Shown here: positions 29,399 through 39,006 of the stretch, in pieces
Position numbering within the stretch: position 1 is the first letter of the stretch
Layout of the letters: every line of letters begins with the position of its first letter
Assembly: GCF_027158205.1 (NCBI RefSeq)
Contig: NZ_JAPVLU010000013.1
Span: forward strand, 1-64,000
Length of the DNA stretch: 64,000 bases
Direction: 5' to 3'
Source: Streptomyces sp. H39-S7
GTDB taxonomy: Bacteria > Actinomycetota > Actinomycetes > Streptomycetales > Streptomycetaceae
Notes under the pieces: generated by a model
Told to the model about the DNA's origin: nothing
The model's database searches: none
What the model saw: only the letters and a program-made list of their open reading frames with translations
Made by a program: the position numbers and the translations under genes

Positions 29399-31351
29399 GT
29401 GGACGAATACGCGGGTCGCGTACTCGCCGACCGCTACCGCCTGCCCCGGCCGCCCGCGGACGAGTACGAACTGGTCGAAACGCGCGCTTTCGACACGTAC
29501 AGCGGCCAGGAGGTGCTGGTCCGGCAGGTCCTGCTGCCGGAGGTCGTCAGCGCGGAACTGATCAGCCCGGGACAGCACGGCGACGACCGGGGCCCCGGCC
29601 CCGACCGTACGAGCGACAGCGCGCAGCGGGCGCTGGACGCCGCGCGGGCCGCCGCCGCGATACCCGACCACCCGCGCCTGGTGCAGGTCTTCGACATCTT
29701 CATCGAGGACGGCAGTCTGTGGATCGCCAGCGAGCTGGTCAACGCCCGGCCGCTCGCGTCCTTACTCGTCGACAAGCGGCTCGGTCACTACCGCGCCGCC
29801 GAGATCGCCTCGGACGTGCTCGTCGCGCTGCGCGTCCTGCACGCCTACGGCTGGACCCACCGCAATGTCACCGCCGGCACCGTCCTGGTCTGCGACGACG
29901 GCCGCGCCATGCTGTCGGGTCTGGCGGCCGGTGCCGCGCAGGAGGCGCTGTGCGGCTACGACCCCGTCCCGGCGGAAGTGATGGCCGGGGGGAACGGCGC
30001 CGGCTGGGGCGGACCGGATTCCACGCTGGAGCAGGAACGGGCCCGGCAGGCCCGTATCACCGTCGTCGGTCCGGTCACCGAGCGCTGGGCGCCGGAGCAG
30101 GCCACCCCTGTCCACGAGAACTGGCAGCTGGCACCGCCCGTCGGCCCCGCGGCCGACCTGTGGGCGCTGGGCTCGCTGCTCGTCCGCAGCGTCCAGGGCC
30201 ACCCGCCCTACCCCGAGGAGAGCGCCCCGGAGCTCGTCCAGCTGGTCTGCGCGGAACCGCCAGCCTTCGCCGAGGAGAGCGGGCCGCTGCGGCCCATCGT
30301 CGAGTCGCTGCTGCGCCCCGACCCCGAGGAGCGCCCGGACTTCGACGAACTGGAGGGCTGGCTGCGCTCCTTGATCCGGTCCGCGCCCGAGCCCGATCTG
30401 GGGCTGCGCACGGTGCCGGTCCCGACCGATCCCCGCAAGCTGCCGATCGTCCGGCGCAGGGGCGAGCTGGTCCGCCGCCGCAGGGCCGCCGCGGCCGCCT
30501 CCGCCGAGGGGCTGTCCGGCACGACCCACCGGCGCCACGCGCGGTCGAAGCAGGAGCGGTCGTCCCGGCAGGTGGCCCCGGCGCGGCAGGGCCGGTCGAA
30601 GGAGCCGAAGGCGGCGAAGGCGCGCGGTCCGCGCAGCCTGGGCGCGCGGCTGCTCATCCTCGTGCTGCTCCTGCTGGTCGCCGTCGTGGCGTACGCGCTG
30701 GTGATGATGCCGCGCAACAGCAACGACGACGGGAGCGGGGGCTCGGCCAACCGGACGGTCCCGGCGCGGATGCCGGGTTCCGGCTCGGACGACAGGACCA
30801 CCAAGGCCCCGACCACCGCGCCCACCACCGCCCCGACGTCCGCGAAGCCGCCGTCCAGTGCGCCGCCCCCGGCGACGAGCGCGCGGCCGGCCACGGACCT
30901 CGGCGGCGACTTCGCGCTGCGCACGGACGACGCCGGCTTCACGGTCGCCGTGCACACCGGCTGGCAGCGGCAGGGCAAGAACGCCCAGGACCAGGTCCGC
31001 TACACCGGCGGCGACTTCCAGCTGATCGTGGTCCCCGGCCGCGACCCGGCCTCCGACGCGGGCAGCGACCCGATGGCGTACCAGGCGAACGAACCCGAGC
31101 TGGCGCCGTTCCGCGCTTCGCAGTGGGCCTCGGCCGGTGCGCTGCGGACGCTCGACGTGAACGGATCGCCGGCCGCCGAGGGCGAGTACAGCTGGCGCGA
31201 CGGCAACGGCCACCAGGTCTACGCCCGCAATCTCGCGGTGCTCCAGGACGGCAAGTACCACCTGGTCCTGGTGATCGGACCGGACGCCCAGCGGGCCGAC
31301 GTCCAGCGCATCTTCGACAAGGCCGCCGAGACGTACCGTCCGACGGACTGA
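29399..31351 (+). CDS. Membrane pseudokinase
   Basis: 650 aa built like its neighbours: kinase-like domain, transmembrane segment (LLILVLLLLVAVVAYALVMM), Thr/Pro stalk and shared ectodomain (FTVAVHTGWQRQG). The kinase core is degenerate. There is no glycine-rich loop, the catalytic HRD is HRN (THRNVTAGTVLV), and DFG is replaced by LSG. It should not phosphorylate and may instead bind nucleotide or regulate the adjacent active kinases. GTG 29399 follows a GGGGAGGC. Confidence 0.88.
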   Translation: MDEYAGRVLADRYRLPRPPADEYELVETRAFDTYSGQEVLVRQVLLPEVVSAELISPGQHGDDRGPGPDRTSDSAQRALDAARAAAAIPDHPRLVQVFDIFIEDGSLWIASELVNARPLASLLVDKRLGHYRAAEIASDVLVALRVLHAYGWTHRNVTAGTVLVCDDGRAMLSGLAAGAAQEALCGYDPVPAEVMAGGNGAGWGGPDSTLEQERARQARITVVGPVTERWAPEQATPVHENWQLAPPVGPAADLWALGSLLVRSVQGHPPYPEESAPELVQLVCAEPPAFAEESGPLRPIVESLLRPDPEERPDFDELEGWLRSLIRSAPEPDLGLRTVPVPTDPRKLPIVRRRGELVRRRRAAAAASAEGLSGTTHRRHARSKQERSSRQVAPARQGRSKEPKAAKARGPRSLGARLLILVLLLLVAVVAYALVMMPRNSNDDGSGGSANRTVPARMPGSGSDDRTTKAPTTAPTTAPTSAKPPSSAPPPATSARPATDLGGDFALRTDDAGFTVAVHTGWQRQGKNAQDQVRYTGGDFQLIVVPGRDPASDAGSDPMAYQANEPELAPFRASQWASAGALRTLDVNGSPAAEGEYSWRDGNGHQVYARNLAVLQDGKYHLVLVIGPDAQRADVQRIFDKAAETYRPTD

Positions 31352-31364
31352 CCGGGGGAGGGCC

Positions 31365-31712
31365 GTGCAGGAGTACGACTCGGGTCAGGTGCGGCAACTG
31401 CTGGGCGGGACGCGGTTCATCGACGATCCCTCCGAGCGGGTCTGCCCCGCCTGCGGGCAGAGGGCGGTACGCACCTACGCCTACCGCAGGGGAGAACCGG
31501 CGAAGCCGGTGCTGATCACCTACAGTTGGTGCGCCTCCTGCCGGCGGCACAAGGGGTGGACCGGGCCGGATCTCGGGGACCTCGACTTCGACGATCCGCT
31601 CCAGGAGCTTTCCGTAACGGAACGTGACGCGCTGTCACGGGACTTCGACGCGTTCCTGCGTGCGCTGGACGCCTTGTGGGAGGACGGCCGGCTGCCGCAG
31701 CGGTTCCGCTGA
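31365..31712 (+). CDS. Zinc-ribbon protein in kinase cluster
   Basis: 115 aa with two CxxC pairs, CPAC (~residue 27) and CASC (~residue 55), spaced like a zinc ribbon, and an acidic helical C-terminus (LSRDFDAFLRALDALWEDG). Function unknown. GTG 31365 is 13 bp after the pseudokinase stop, with GGGGGAGG upstream, so the two are probably translated from one mRNA and it could be a partner of the pseudokinase. Confidence 0.65.
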   Translation: MQEYDSGQVRQLLGGTRFIDDPSERVCPACGQRAVRTYAYRRGEPAKPVLITYSWCASCRRHKGWTGPDLGDLDFDDPLQELSVTERDALSRDFDAFLRALDALWEDGRLPQRFR

Positions 31713-31762
31713 CCTCCCGGTTCGCGGACAGGGCCGCGGGCCCGTGCGGCATGATGGGACCC

Positions 31763-33370
31763 ATGACGAGCGACGGGGGGCAGGGCGTGTCCCCTTACGT
31801 GTCCGGCCTGCCGGGTCCCGTCGCCGGCCGGTACCGGATCACCGGGCGGCTGGGCCGCGGCGGTATGGGCACCGTGTGGCGGGCGACGGACGAACTGCTG
31901 GACCGGCAGGTCGCGGTCAAGGAGCTGCACTTCAACGAGGGCCTGTCCGACGGCGAGCAGCAGCTGTACCGGGACCGCGCGCTGCGCGAGGCGCGCAGCG
32001 TGGCGCAGATCCGGCATCCGCACGTGGTGGTCCTGCACGACGTGGTCGAGCAGGACGGCCGTCCGTGGATAGTGATGGAGCTGATCGACGGCCGCTCGCT
32101 CGCCGACGTGCTCGCCAAGGACGGTCCGGTGGAGCCCCGCGAGGCGGCCAGGATCGGCGCCGCGGTCGCGGGCGCGCTGCACGCCGCGCACGAACGCGGG
32201 GTGCTGCACCGGGACATCAAGCCGGCCAACGTCCTGATCGAGCGGGAGACCGGGCGCGTCGTCCTCACCGACTTCGGGATCGCCCGGGTGTCGGGCAGCG
32301 TCACGCTGACGGAGGCGGGCGTCTTCGTCGGCTCGCCGGAGTACACCTCGCCGGAGCGGATGTCCGGGGCGACGGCCGGCCCGGAGTCCGACCTGTGGTC
32401 GGTGGGTGTGCTGCTCTGCGCGTCCGTCGACGGGCACTCGCCGTTCCGCCGCGACTCGATCGGCGGGGTGCTGCACGCCGTCGTCTTCGACGAGATCCGC
32501 CCGCCGGCGAGCGTGGGCCCGCTGCTGCCCGTCGTCACCGCACTGCTGGAACGCGACACCGGCCGCCGGATGGGCGCGGTGGCGGCGGAGGAATGGCTGC
32601 GCGCGTACGCCGAGACCGGCGAGGCCACCGAGACGGAACCCGTCCCGACCGTCACCCAGGACACCGTGATCCCGCCGGATCCCGGCCTGGAAGCGGCCGA
32701 GGACCCGACCCCGCCCCTGACCCCCTCCCCGTCCCTCGCTGCGAGCTCCACGGGGCGGAAGTCCCGCAGGGGAGTGCTGGTGGGCGCGCTGCTCGCCCTG
32801 GCCGTCGGCGGTGGCGTGGCCGCCGCGGTGCTGACGATGAACGGTGCCGACGGCGGCACCGCGGCGAAGCCGCAACCCTCCTCGTCCTCTCCGTCGCGCG
32901 CGCCCACCACCGCGCCCGTCACACCGAGCCCGGTCCCGGCCGGATTCCGTACCGTCGACGACGCCTCCGGCTTCACGGTGGTGCTCCCCAGCGGCTACGA
33001 CCGGTCGGTCGAGCCGCCGCGGATCTACTACTACTCGCCCGGCAAGGAGTTCCGTTTCGGTGTCCGCGACGGCGTGCCGGACCCGAAGGGCCCGGCCGCG
33101 GTGATGACCGCGCAGCACCACGTGGGCGCGAGCGCGTACAAGGGGTACCGGGACGGCTTCGTCACCGAGACGACGAAGAACGGCGCGCCGGCCGCGCTCT
33201 GGGAGTTCACCTGGGACGGCTACCCGGGCGGCGGCGCGCGCCGCACGTTCGACCTGTGCTGGACGGAGAACGGGCGGCAGTACGACATCTGGGTCTCGTC
33301 GCCGGTGGAGAAGTCGGAGCAGGGGCGGCACACCTTCGACACGGCGCGGGACACGTTCACCCCGCGCTGA
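31763..33370 (+). CDS. Membrane Ser/Thr protein kinase 3
   Basis: 535 aa. All kinase motifs are present: GRGGMGTVW, VAVKEL, HRDIKPANVLI, DFGIARVSGSVTLTEAG, YTSPE. One transmembrane helix (GVLVGALLALAVGGGVAAAV) leads to the shared ectodomain (FTVVLPSGYDRSV, with a terminal FDTARDTF). ATG 31763 is the nearest to the kinase domain, though two further in-frame ATGs lie just upstream (31751, 31754). The sequence ATGATGGGACCCA at the start region also occurs upstream of kinase 2. Confidence 0.9.
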   Translation: MTSDGGQGVSPYVSGLPGPVAGRYRITGRLGRGGMGTVWRATDELLDRQVAVKELHFNEGLSDGEQQLYRDRALREARSVAQIRHPHVVVLHDVVEQDGRPWIVMELIDGRSLADVLAKDGPVEPREAARIGAAVAGALHAAHERGVLHRDIKPANVLIERETGRVVLTDFGIARVSGSVTLTEAGVFVGSPEYTSPERMSGATAGPESDLWSVGVLLCASVDGHSPFRRDSIGGVLHAVVFDEIRPPASVGPLLPVVTALLERDTGRRMGAVAAEEWLRAYAETGEATETEPVPTVTQDTVIPPDPGLEAAEDPTPPLTPSPSLAASSTGRKSRRGVLVGALLALAVGGGVAAAVLTMNGADGGTAAKPQPSSSSPSRAPTTAPVTPSPVPAGFRTVDDASGFTVVLPSGYDRSVEPPRIYYYSPGKEFRFGVRDGVPDPKGPAAVMTAQHHVGASAYKGYRDGFVTETTKNGAPAALWEFTWDGYPGGGARRTFDLCWTENGRQYDIWVSSPVEKSEQGRHTFDTARDTFTPR

Positions 33371-33504
33371 AGTCCCGGAGCTGAAGTCTCTGAGCTGCGG
33401 AAATCAAGATCATGCCAGCGATTACTGGCTTAATTGTGCTCGTCAGGTGAAAAGTAGCTACTGATGGGTACCCAGCGGCGCGCATCAGCCGTAATCTCGC
33501 CGCT

Positions 33505-35115
33505 ATGACGGACTCGCTCGGCATCACGCGCCCCACCGACGGCAACCCGGCGGCACCCACCACCGCCAGAGGAGCCCAGGACGTCGTCACCCCCGACCTC
33601 GTCGCTCGGCTGACGCGCGGCGTCATCGGCAGCGGCCGCACCAGCAACCACACCCCGCTCACCGGCGAGAAGCTCGCCGACCTCCCGGAGGCCACTCCGG
33701 ACGAGGTCGCCACCGCCTTCGAGCGTGCCCGCGCCGCCCAGCACGCCTGGGCCGCCACGCCGGTCCGGCAGCGCGCCGCCGTGCTGCTGCGCTTCCACGA
33801 CCTGGTGCTCAGCCGGCAGAGCGAGGTCCTCGACCTCATCCAGCTGGAGACCGGCAAGGCCCGGCTGCACGCCCACGAAGAGGTCCAGGCCGTCGTCATG
33901 TCCGCCCGCCACTACGGACGCCGGGCCCCCGCGTACCTCAAGCCCAAGGGTCACGGCGGGGCCGTCCCCGTCCTGACCAAAGTGGTCGAGCTGCGCCAGC
34001 CGCGCGGCGTCGTCGGGCAGATCGCGCCCTGGAACTACCCGTTCGAGCTGTCGGTCGGGGACGCGCTCCCCGCCTTCGCCGCGGGCAACGCCGTCGTCAT
34101 GAAGCCCGACACCGAGACCGCGCTCACCGCCCTGTGGGCGCGCGAGCAGCTCATCGAGGCGGGACTGCCCGCCGAGGTGTGGCAGATCGTGATCGGCGAG
34201 GGCCCGGTCGTCGGCCCGGCCCTGGTCGAGCACGCCGACTACGTCTCCTTCACCGGCTCCACCCGCACCGGCCGCGAGGTCGCCCAGCGCGCCGCGGCCC
34301 GGCTGATCGGCGCCTCCCTCGAACTCGGCGGCAAGAACGCCATGCTCGTGCTGCGCGACGCCGACCTGGACAAGGCCGCCGAAGGCGCCGTCCGCGCCTG
34401 CTTCGCCTCCGCTGGCCAGCTCTGCGTCTCCATCGAGCGGCTCTTCGTCGACGAGTCCGTCGCCGACGCCTTCGTCGAGAAGTTCACCGCCCGCACCAAG
34501 GCGCTCAAGCTCGGCACGGCCCTCGCCTTCGGCGCCGGCATGGGATCGCTGGCCGGGGAGCGCCAGCTGGAGGCCGTCAACCGGCACGTCGACGAGGCCC
34601 GCTCCAAGGGCGCCACCGTCCTCGCGGGCGGCCAGGCCCGCCCGGACATCGGCCCCTACGTCTACGAGCCGACGATCCTCGACGGCGTCGAGGCCCCGAT
34701 GTCGGTCTGCACCGAGGAGACCTTCGGCCCCGTCGTCTCGATCTACCGCTTCCGCGACGAGGACGAGGCCGTCGAGCGCGCCAACGCGACCCCGTACGGC
34801 CTGAACTCCAGCGTCTGGACCAAGGACACCCGCCGCGGCGGCCGCATCGCCGCACGGCTGCGCTCCGGAACCGTCAACGTCAACGAGGGGTACGCCCCCG
34901 CGTACGGCAGCGTCCGGGCCCCGATGGGCGGCATGAAGGACTCGGGACTCGGCCGCCGGCACGGCTCCGAGGGCATCCTCAAGTTCACCGAGGCGCAGAC
35001 CGTCGCGACGCAGCGGCTGCTGCCGATGGCGCCGTCGATGGGCATGGACGACGAGAAGTACGCCGCCTTCATGAGCCGTTCGCTGCGCGCGATGAAGGTG
35101 TTCCGGCTGCGCTGA
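33505..35115 (+). CDS. gabD2: Succinic semialdehyde dehydrogenase (NADP+)
   Basis: 536-aa aldehyde dehydrogenase making succinate from succinic semialdehyde. Motifs are QIAPWNYPFELS, SFTGSTRTGREVA, the general-base region LELGGKNAML and the catalytic cysteine in SAGQLCVSIERL. The IERL form and long N-terminus fit the actinobacterial GabD2 type. It has its own 134-bp upstream gap that is AT-richer than its surroundings, so probably its own promoter, but I cannot assign one confidently. The GMC gene follows after 65 bp. Confidence 0.88.
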   Translation: MTDSLGITRPTDGNPAAPTTARGAQDVVTPDLVARLTRGVIGSGRTSNHTPLTGEKLADLPEATPDEVATAFERARAAQHAWAATPVRQRAAVLLRFHDLVLSRQSEVLDLIQLETGKARLHAHEEVQAVVMSARHYGRRAPAYLKPKGHGGAVPVLTKVVELRQPRGVVGQIAPWNYPFELSVGDALPAFAAGNAVVMKPDTETALTALWAREQLIEAGLPAEVWQIVIGEGPVVGPALVEHADYVSFTGSTRTGREVAQRAAARLIGASLELGGKNAMLVLRDADLDKAAEGAVRACFASAGQLCVSIERLFVDESVADAFVEKFTARTKALKLGTALAFGAGMGSLAGERQLEAVNRHVDEARSKGATVLAGGQARPDIGPYVYEPTILDGVEAPMSVCTEETFGPVVSIYRFRDEDEAVERANATPYGLNSSVWTKDTRRGGRIAARLRSGTVNVNEGYAPAYGSVRAPMGGMKDSGLGRRHGSEGILKFTEAQTVATQRLLPMAPSMGMDDEKYAAFMSRSLRAMKVFRLR

Positions 35116-35180
35116 CCGCGCGTACGGCAGGTGGCATGTGTTTCGGCAGTTCGAAGGCAACATCCGCTACGGAGGAACCT

Positions 35181-36968
35181 GTGTCGCGTGACCTGCCCGG
35201 CTACGACTACGACGTCATCGTCATCGGCTCCGGCTTCGGCGGATCGGTGTCCGCACTGCGCCTGACGGAGAAGGGGTACCGCGTCGGCGTGCTCGAAGCC
35301 GGGCGCCGCTTCACGCGCGACACCCTGCCCAAGAACTCCTGGGACGTCCGCAACTTCCTCTGGGCGCCGTCGCTCGGCCTCTACGGCATCCAGCGCATCC
35401 ACCTGCTGAACAACGTCCTGGTGCTGGCGGGCGCGGGCGTCGGCGGCGGATCGCTGAACTACGCCAACACCCTGTACGTGCCGCCGAAGGCCTTCTTCGA
35501 GGACCGTCAGTGGGGCCACATCACCGACTGGCAGGCGGAGCTCAAGCCGTACTACGACCAGGCCCAGCGCATGCTCGGTGTCCGGCTCAACCCCACGCTC
35601 ACCCCCTCGGACGTGCACCTGAAGGCCGCCGCCGAGAAGATGGGCGTCGGAGACACCTTCCACATGGCGCCGGTCGGCGTCTTCTTCGGGGACGGTCAGG
35701 ACGCCGGCGGCGAGGCGAAGGCCGAGCCCGGCGGCGAGGTCGCCGACCCGTACTTCGGCGGCGCCGGACCGTCGCGGCGCGCGTGCACCGAGTGCGGGGA
35801 GTGCATGACCGGCTGCCGGCACGGCGCCAAGAACACCCTGAACGAGAACTACCTGCACCTCGCCGAGAAGGCCGGCGCCGTCATCCACCCCATGACGACG
35901 GTCGTCGGCCTCTCCGAGGACCCCGCGGGCGGTTACCGCGTCGCGACCGCGCCCACCGACAAGAGGCGCAAGGGCAAGCGGCAGGTGCTGCGCGCCCGGC
36001 AGATCGTCGTCGCCGCCGGCACCTACGGCACGCAGACGCTGCTGCACTCGATGCGCGACGCGGGCGAACTGCCCGGCATCTCGGCGAGGCTCGGCGAACT
36101 GACCCGCACCAACTCCGAGGCCCTGGTCGGCGCGCAGACCGACAACCGCCGCTACCGCAAGGCGCACGGCGCGGCCAAGGTCGACTTCACCAAGGGCGTC
36201 GCGATCACGTCCTCGATCCACCCCGACGCCAACACCCACATCGAGCCGGTCAGGTACGGCAAGGGCTCCAACTCCATGGGTGCCCTCACGATCCTCCAGG
36301 TCCCGCACGGCACCCGCGCCCCCAAGGCGCTCGCCTACGCCGCGACCTGCGTGCGCCACCCGCTGCTCACGTTCCGCTCGCTGTCCAACCGCCGCTGGTC
36401 GGAGCGCACCATCATCGGCCTGGTCATGCAGTCGCTGGACAACTCGTTGACCACGTACCGCAAGCCCAAGGGCCTGGGCAAGGGGCTGCTGACGGCCAAG
36501 CAGGGCCACGGAGCGCCCAACCCCGTCTACCTCCCCGAGGGCGCCGAGGCCGCCCGGCTGATAGCCGAGGAGATCAACGGCTTCGCGGGCAGCAACGTGG
36601 GCGAGCTGATGGGGACGCCGCTGACCGCGCACTTCCTCGGCGGCTGCGCCATCGGCGAGGACGCCGAGCACGGCGTGATCGACCCGTACCACCGGCTCTA
36701 CGGGCACCCGGGCATCCATGTCGTGGACGGCGCCGCCGTCTCCGCCAACCTTGGGGTGAACCCCTCACTGACGATCACCGCGCAGGCCGAACGGGCGATG
36801 TCGTTCTGGCCGAACAGCGGGGACGAGGACGCCCGCCCCGCCCAGGGCGAGGCGTACGTGCGCCTGCCGGCGGTGGAGCCGCGGACCCCGGCGGTCCCGG
36901 AGGACGCCTTCGCCGCGCTGCGCCTGCCGCTGCTGCCCGTGCCGCCGATCCCGCCGAAGGCGGTCTGA
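35181..36968 (+). CDS. GMC-family FAD oxidoreductase (cholesterol oxidase-like)
   Basis: 595 aa. The FAD fold DVIVIGSGFGGSVSALRL is at the start, a Cys-rich insert ACTECGECMTGCRHGAKNT is near residue 207, and the C-terminal active-site region is HFLGGCAIGEDAEHGVIDPYHRLYG...GVNPSLTITAQAERA. The Cys cluster could bind a metal or Fe-S centre and marks a subgroup distinct from classical cholesterol oxidase. The substrate is likely a bulky alcohol or sterol. GTG 35181 has GGAGG 5 nt upstream; ATG 35136 is an in-frame alternative. It probably shares a transcript with gabD2. Confidence 0.82.
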   Translation: MSRDLPGYDYDVIVIGSGFGGSVSALRLTEKGYRVGVLEAGRRFTRDTLPKNSWDVRNFLWAPSLGLYGIQRIHLLNNVLVLAGAGVGGGSLNYANTLYVPPKAFFEDRQWGHITDWQAELKPYYDQAQRMLGVRLNPTLTPSDVHLKAAAEKMGVGDTFHMAPVGVFFGDGQDAGGEAKAEPGGEVADPYFGGAGPSRRACTECGECMTGCRHGAKNTLNENYLHLAEKAGAVIHPMTTVVGLSEDPAGGYRVATAPTDKRRKGKRQVLRARQIVVAAGTYGTQTLLHSMRDAGELPGISARLGELTRTNSEALVGAQTDNRRYRKAHGAAKVDFTKGVAITSSIHPDANTHIEPVRYGKGSNSMGALTILQVPHGTRAPKALAYAATCVRHPLLTFRSLSNRRWSERTIIGLVMQSLDNSLTTYRKPKGLGKGLLTAKQGHGAPNPVYLPEGAEAARLIAEEINGFAGSNVGELMGTPLTAHFLGGCAIGEDAEHGVIDPYHRLYGHPGIHVVDGAAVSANLGVNPSLTITAQAERAMSFWPNSGDEDARPAQGEAYVRLPAVEPRTPAVPEDAFAALRLPLLPVPPIPPKAV

Positions 36969-36976
36969 GCCCGGAA

Positions 36977-37020
36977 CGCCCGAAGGGCCGCACCCCGGTC
37001 GGGGTGCGGCCCTTCGGGCG
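36977..37020. terminator. Bidirectional terminator
   Basis: A perfect 20-bp stem (36977-36996 with 37001-37020) closed by GGTC, between convergent genes. One of the strongest hairpins in the host part. Confidence 0.9.
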
Positions 37021-37047
37021 GCTCAGGGACTCAGCCGGTCACACGGT

Positions 37048-38022
37048 TCAGACGGCGGAGCCGGCCTTGCGGCGGCGCACCACGAACATCGCGCCGACGC
37101 CGACCGCGACGGCCGCGCCGCCCGCGAGGGCGAGCTGCGGCATGACCGAGGAGGAACCGGTCTCGGCCAGGTGGCCGGTGACCTTCGGGGTGGTCGCCTT
37201 GTCCGGCGCGGAGACCGGAACCGGCACCTTGCCGCCCGTCTGGGGCACGGTGCCCTCGGTCTTCGTGCCGGCGGCGACGATCGAGAACGTGTAGGCCACG
37301 GTGCTGTCGCCGAAGCAGTTGCCCTTGTCGTTGATGTAGACACCGCCGCCGATGGTCAGACCCTTGACGGGGGCCGTGCCGGCCTTGACGTCCAGGCGCA
37401 GCTTGATGGTGACCTTCGCACCGGCCTTGAGCTTGTCGACGTAGCCGGCGAAGCCGACCGAGTGGCCCTCGCCGTCGTTGATGTTCTGCCACGTGCGGGA
37501 CTCGGTGTCGTACGCCTGCAGCAGGACCTTCTTGCTGGAGAACGCGTCGGGGGCGTCCTCCGAGCCGACGCCGGCGTAGAAGCCGAGGTCGGAGATGTCG
37601 CTGCCGGACTTGTTGTCGGCGGTCAGCGTCAGGTTGTGCCAGCCGCTGCCCGCGACGATCTTGCCGGGCAGGCCGGTGATCCTGGAGACCACCTTCTCCT
37701 CGTAGCCCGGCTTGTCCGCGCACAGGCCCGGGTCTTCCGACGGCTCGGTGGTCGGCTTGGGCGAAGTGGTCGGCTTGGCGGTGCCGGTGGCGGTCGGCTT
37801 CGCGGTGGTGGTCGCCGTCGTGGACGCCGTGGCCGTCGGGGTGGCGGTCGCCGTGGTGGTCGCCGACGGGGAGGCCGAGCTGCCCGGGGTGGCCGAGGCG
37901 CTGGCGGACGCGTCCGCGCCGGGCACCGCGGTGTCGGCGAAGGCGGTGGTGGCGGAGAGCAGTGCGGCGGGCGCTATGACAGCGGTCGCGGCAACGGTCA
38001 CCAAGGTGCGGCGGAGCTTCAT
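37048..38022 (-). CDS. Sortase-anchored cell-wall surface protein
   Basis: 324 aa. Signal peptide MKLRRTLVTVAATAVIAPAALLSATTAFA, a Thr/Ala/Pro/Ser-rich stretch to ~residue 95 that is probably glycosylated, and a beta-rich domain with two cysteines (GLCADKPG, KGNCFGDS). It ends with a C-terminal sorting signal: LAETG, then a hydrophobic helix and RRRKAG. LAxTG is the motif used by Streptomyces class E sortases. No binding partner can be inferred. The minus-strand promoter may use TAGGAT near 38097-38102. Confidence 0.85.
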   Translation of the reverse strand: MKLRRTLVTVAATAVIAPAALLSATTAFADTAVPGADASASASATPGSSASPSATTTATATPTATASTTATTTAKPTATGTAKPTTSPKPTTEPSEDPGLCADKPGYEEKVVSRITGLPGKIVAGSGWHNLTLTADNKSGSDISDLGFYAGVGSEDAPDAFSSKKVLLQAYDTESRTWQNINDGEGHSVGFAGYVDKLKAGAKVTIKLRLDVKAGTAPVKGLTIGGGVYINDKGNCFGDSTVAYTFSIVAAGTKTEGTVPQTGGKVPVPVSAPDKATTPKVTGHLAETGSSSVMPQLALAGGAAVAVGVGAMFVVRRRKAGSAV

Positions 38023-38590
38023 GCAAGACCTCTCGGGTCCGAAAAATAGCTGGAGAAGCCGCCGCGGGAGGGAGTCACGCAGGACGGCTGGGCTGATCCT
38101 ATGACCAGGTCGGAGGCGAGAGGTGTGCCGTTTCGGGGCCGCGGGACCGCGGTCGGGGGCGGGGGGACCGGACAGATCGCCGCAAAGCTTGGCAGTTGCC
38201 CACGATCGTCAGGAATTCGCTATGACGTATGTCACGCACGTTGCACTAGGGTTTTCGCAGAGTGACTTTCGCAGAGCGGCCGGACCCCAGCGTCCTGGGA
38301 GCCGACCGCCTCTTTGGAGTTGCGACCGGGTGGCTGTCCCCTGCCCTCCGGTCACGGAGCACGGAGCGAGGTCCCACGGCCTGCCGCACGAACGGGCAGG
38401 CCTCATCGCTCCGCAGTGGCACCCCGCTCAGCTGCGTCTGAGCGGCATCCTGTTCTGTCCACGCGTGGTTGTGGTCGACCGCCCCTGGCTGGCGCGGACA
38501 CCCCGTCCAACGAAAGGGCCGGGGGCCGGTCACGTGCCGTACGGGTGACGCCGCCCGAACGGGCGATGCGCGGGACCGTCTGAAGAAACG
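38023..38590. other. Non-coding interval between surface-protein and chorismate mutase genes
   Basis: 568 bp with no convincing gene. It holds a minus-strand TAGGAT (-10 type, ~38097-38102) for the surface protein. There is a palindrome TGACGTATGTCA (38223-38234) and two direct copies of TTTCGCAGAG (38253-38262 and 38267-38276, period 14). These could be regulator sites; nothing identifies the regulator. Confidence 0.4.
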
Positions 38591-38902
38591 TCACACCCGG
38601 CCGCGGCAGAGTTCCAGCAGGGTCATCGCGAGGGTCGTCCCGGGCCGGCCCAGCTCGTCGCTGAAGTGGTTCAGCACCTCCATCTCGCGGGACAGGCTGA
38701 CCCGCCGGCCGCCCGACGCGATCCGGGCCCGCTGGATCTCCGACGAGACGGCCATCCGCTCGGTGACCAGCGCGATAATCCGGGTGTCGAGATCGTCGAT
38801 CCGGCCGCGTGCCCCCGTGATGAGGGCCACCGCCTCGTCCGTACGCGCTCCGGTCCCGGCGGGAGCGGGGGCCGTCATGACTGCTGCTGTCGGGTTGCTC
38901 AT
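38591..38902 (-). CDS. Chorismate mutase (AroQ class)
   Basis: 103-aa all-helical monofunctional chorismate mutase, turning chorismate into prephenate for phenylalanine and tyrosine. The characteristic pattern is RGRIDDLDTRIIALVTERMAVSSEIQRARIASG, with Arg and Lys/Arg contacts to the substrate. ATG 38902 has AGGAGA 8 nt upstream. Upstream on the same strand are a terminator and a short aromatic leader peptide, indicating attenuation by aromatic amino acid supply. Confidence 0.92.
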   Translation of the reverse strand: MSNPTAAVMTAPAPAGTGARTDEAVALITGARGRIDDLDTRIIALVTERMAVSSEIQRARIASGGRRVSLSREMEVLNHFSDELGRPGTTLAMTLLELCRGRV

Positions 38903-38953
38903 TTTCAGGTCTCCTGTGGTGTGACGGGGCCCCGCACCGGCCAGGAGACGACA

Positions 38954-38983
38954 GACGCCCCGGACCGAGAGGTCCGGGGCGCC
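38954..38983 (-). terminator. Attenuator hairpin of chorismate mutase leader
   Basis: 11-bp stem with loop TCTC read on the minus strand (CGCCCCGGACC / GGTCCGGGGCG). It lies between the leader peptide stop and the chorismate mutase start. Its 3' arm begins GGTCCGG. The same seven bases occur in the leader over the Trp codon (GGC TGG TCC GGC), so leader RNA could pair with the 5' arm CCGGACC and prevent termination. Confidence 0.7.
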
Positions 38984-39006
38984 TGGGGAAGTCGCTTGTC
39001 AGTAGC

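Noticed and set aside
38222-38548. Plus-strand frame of 108 codons in the gap before chorismate mutase
   Set aside because: Poor codon bias, Pro/Arg-rich and no ribosome site at the ATG. The gap is better read as regulatory.
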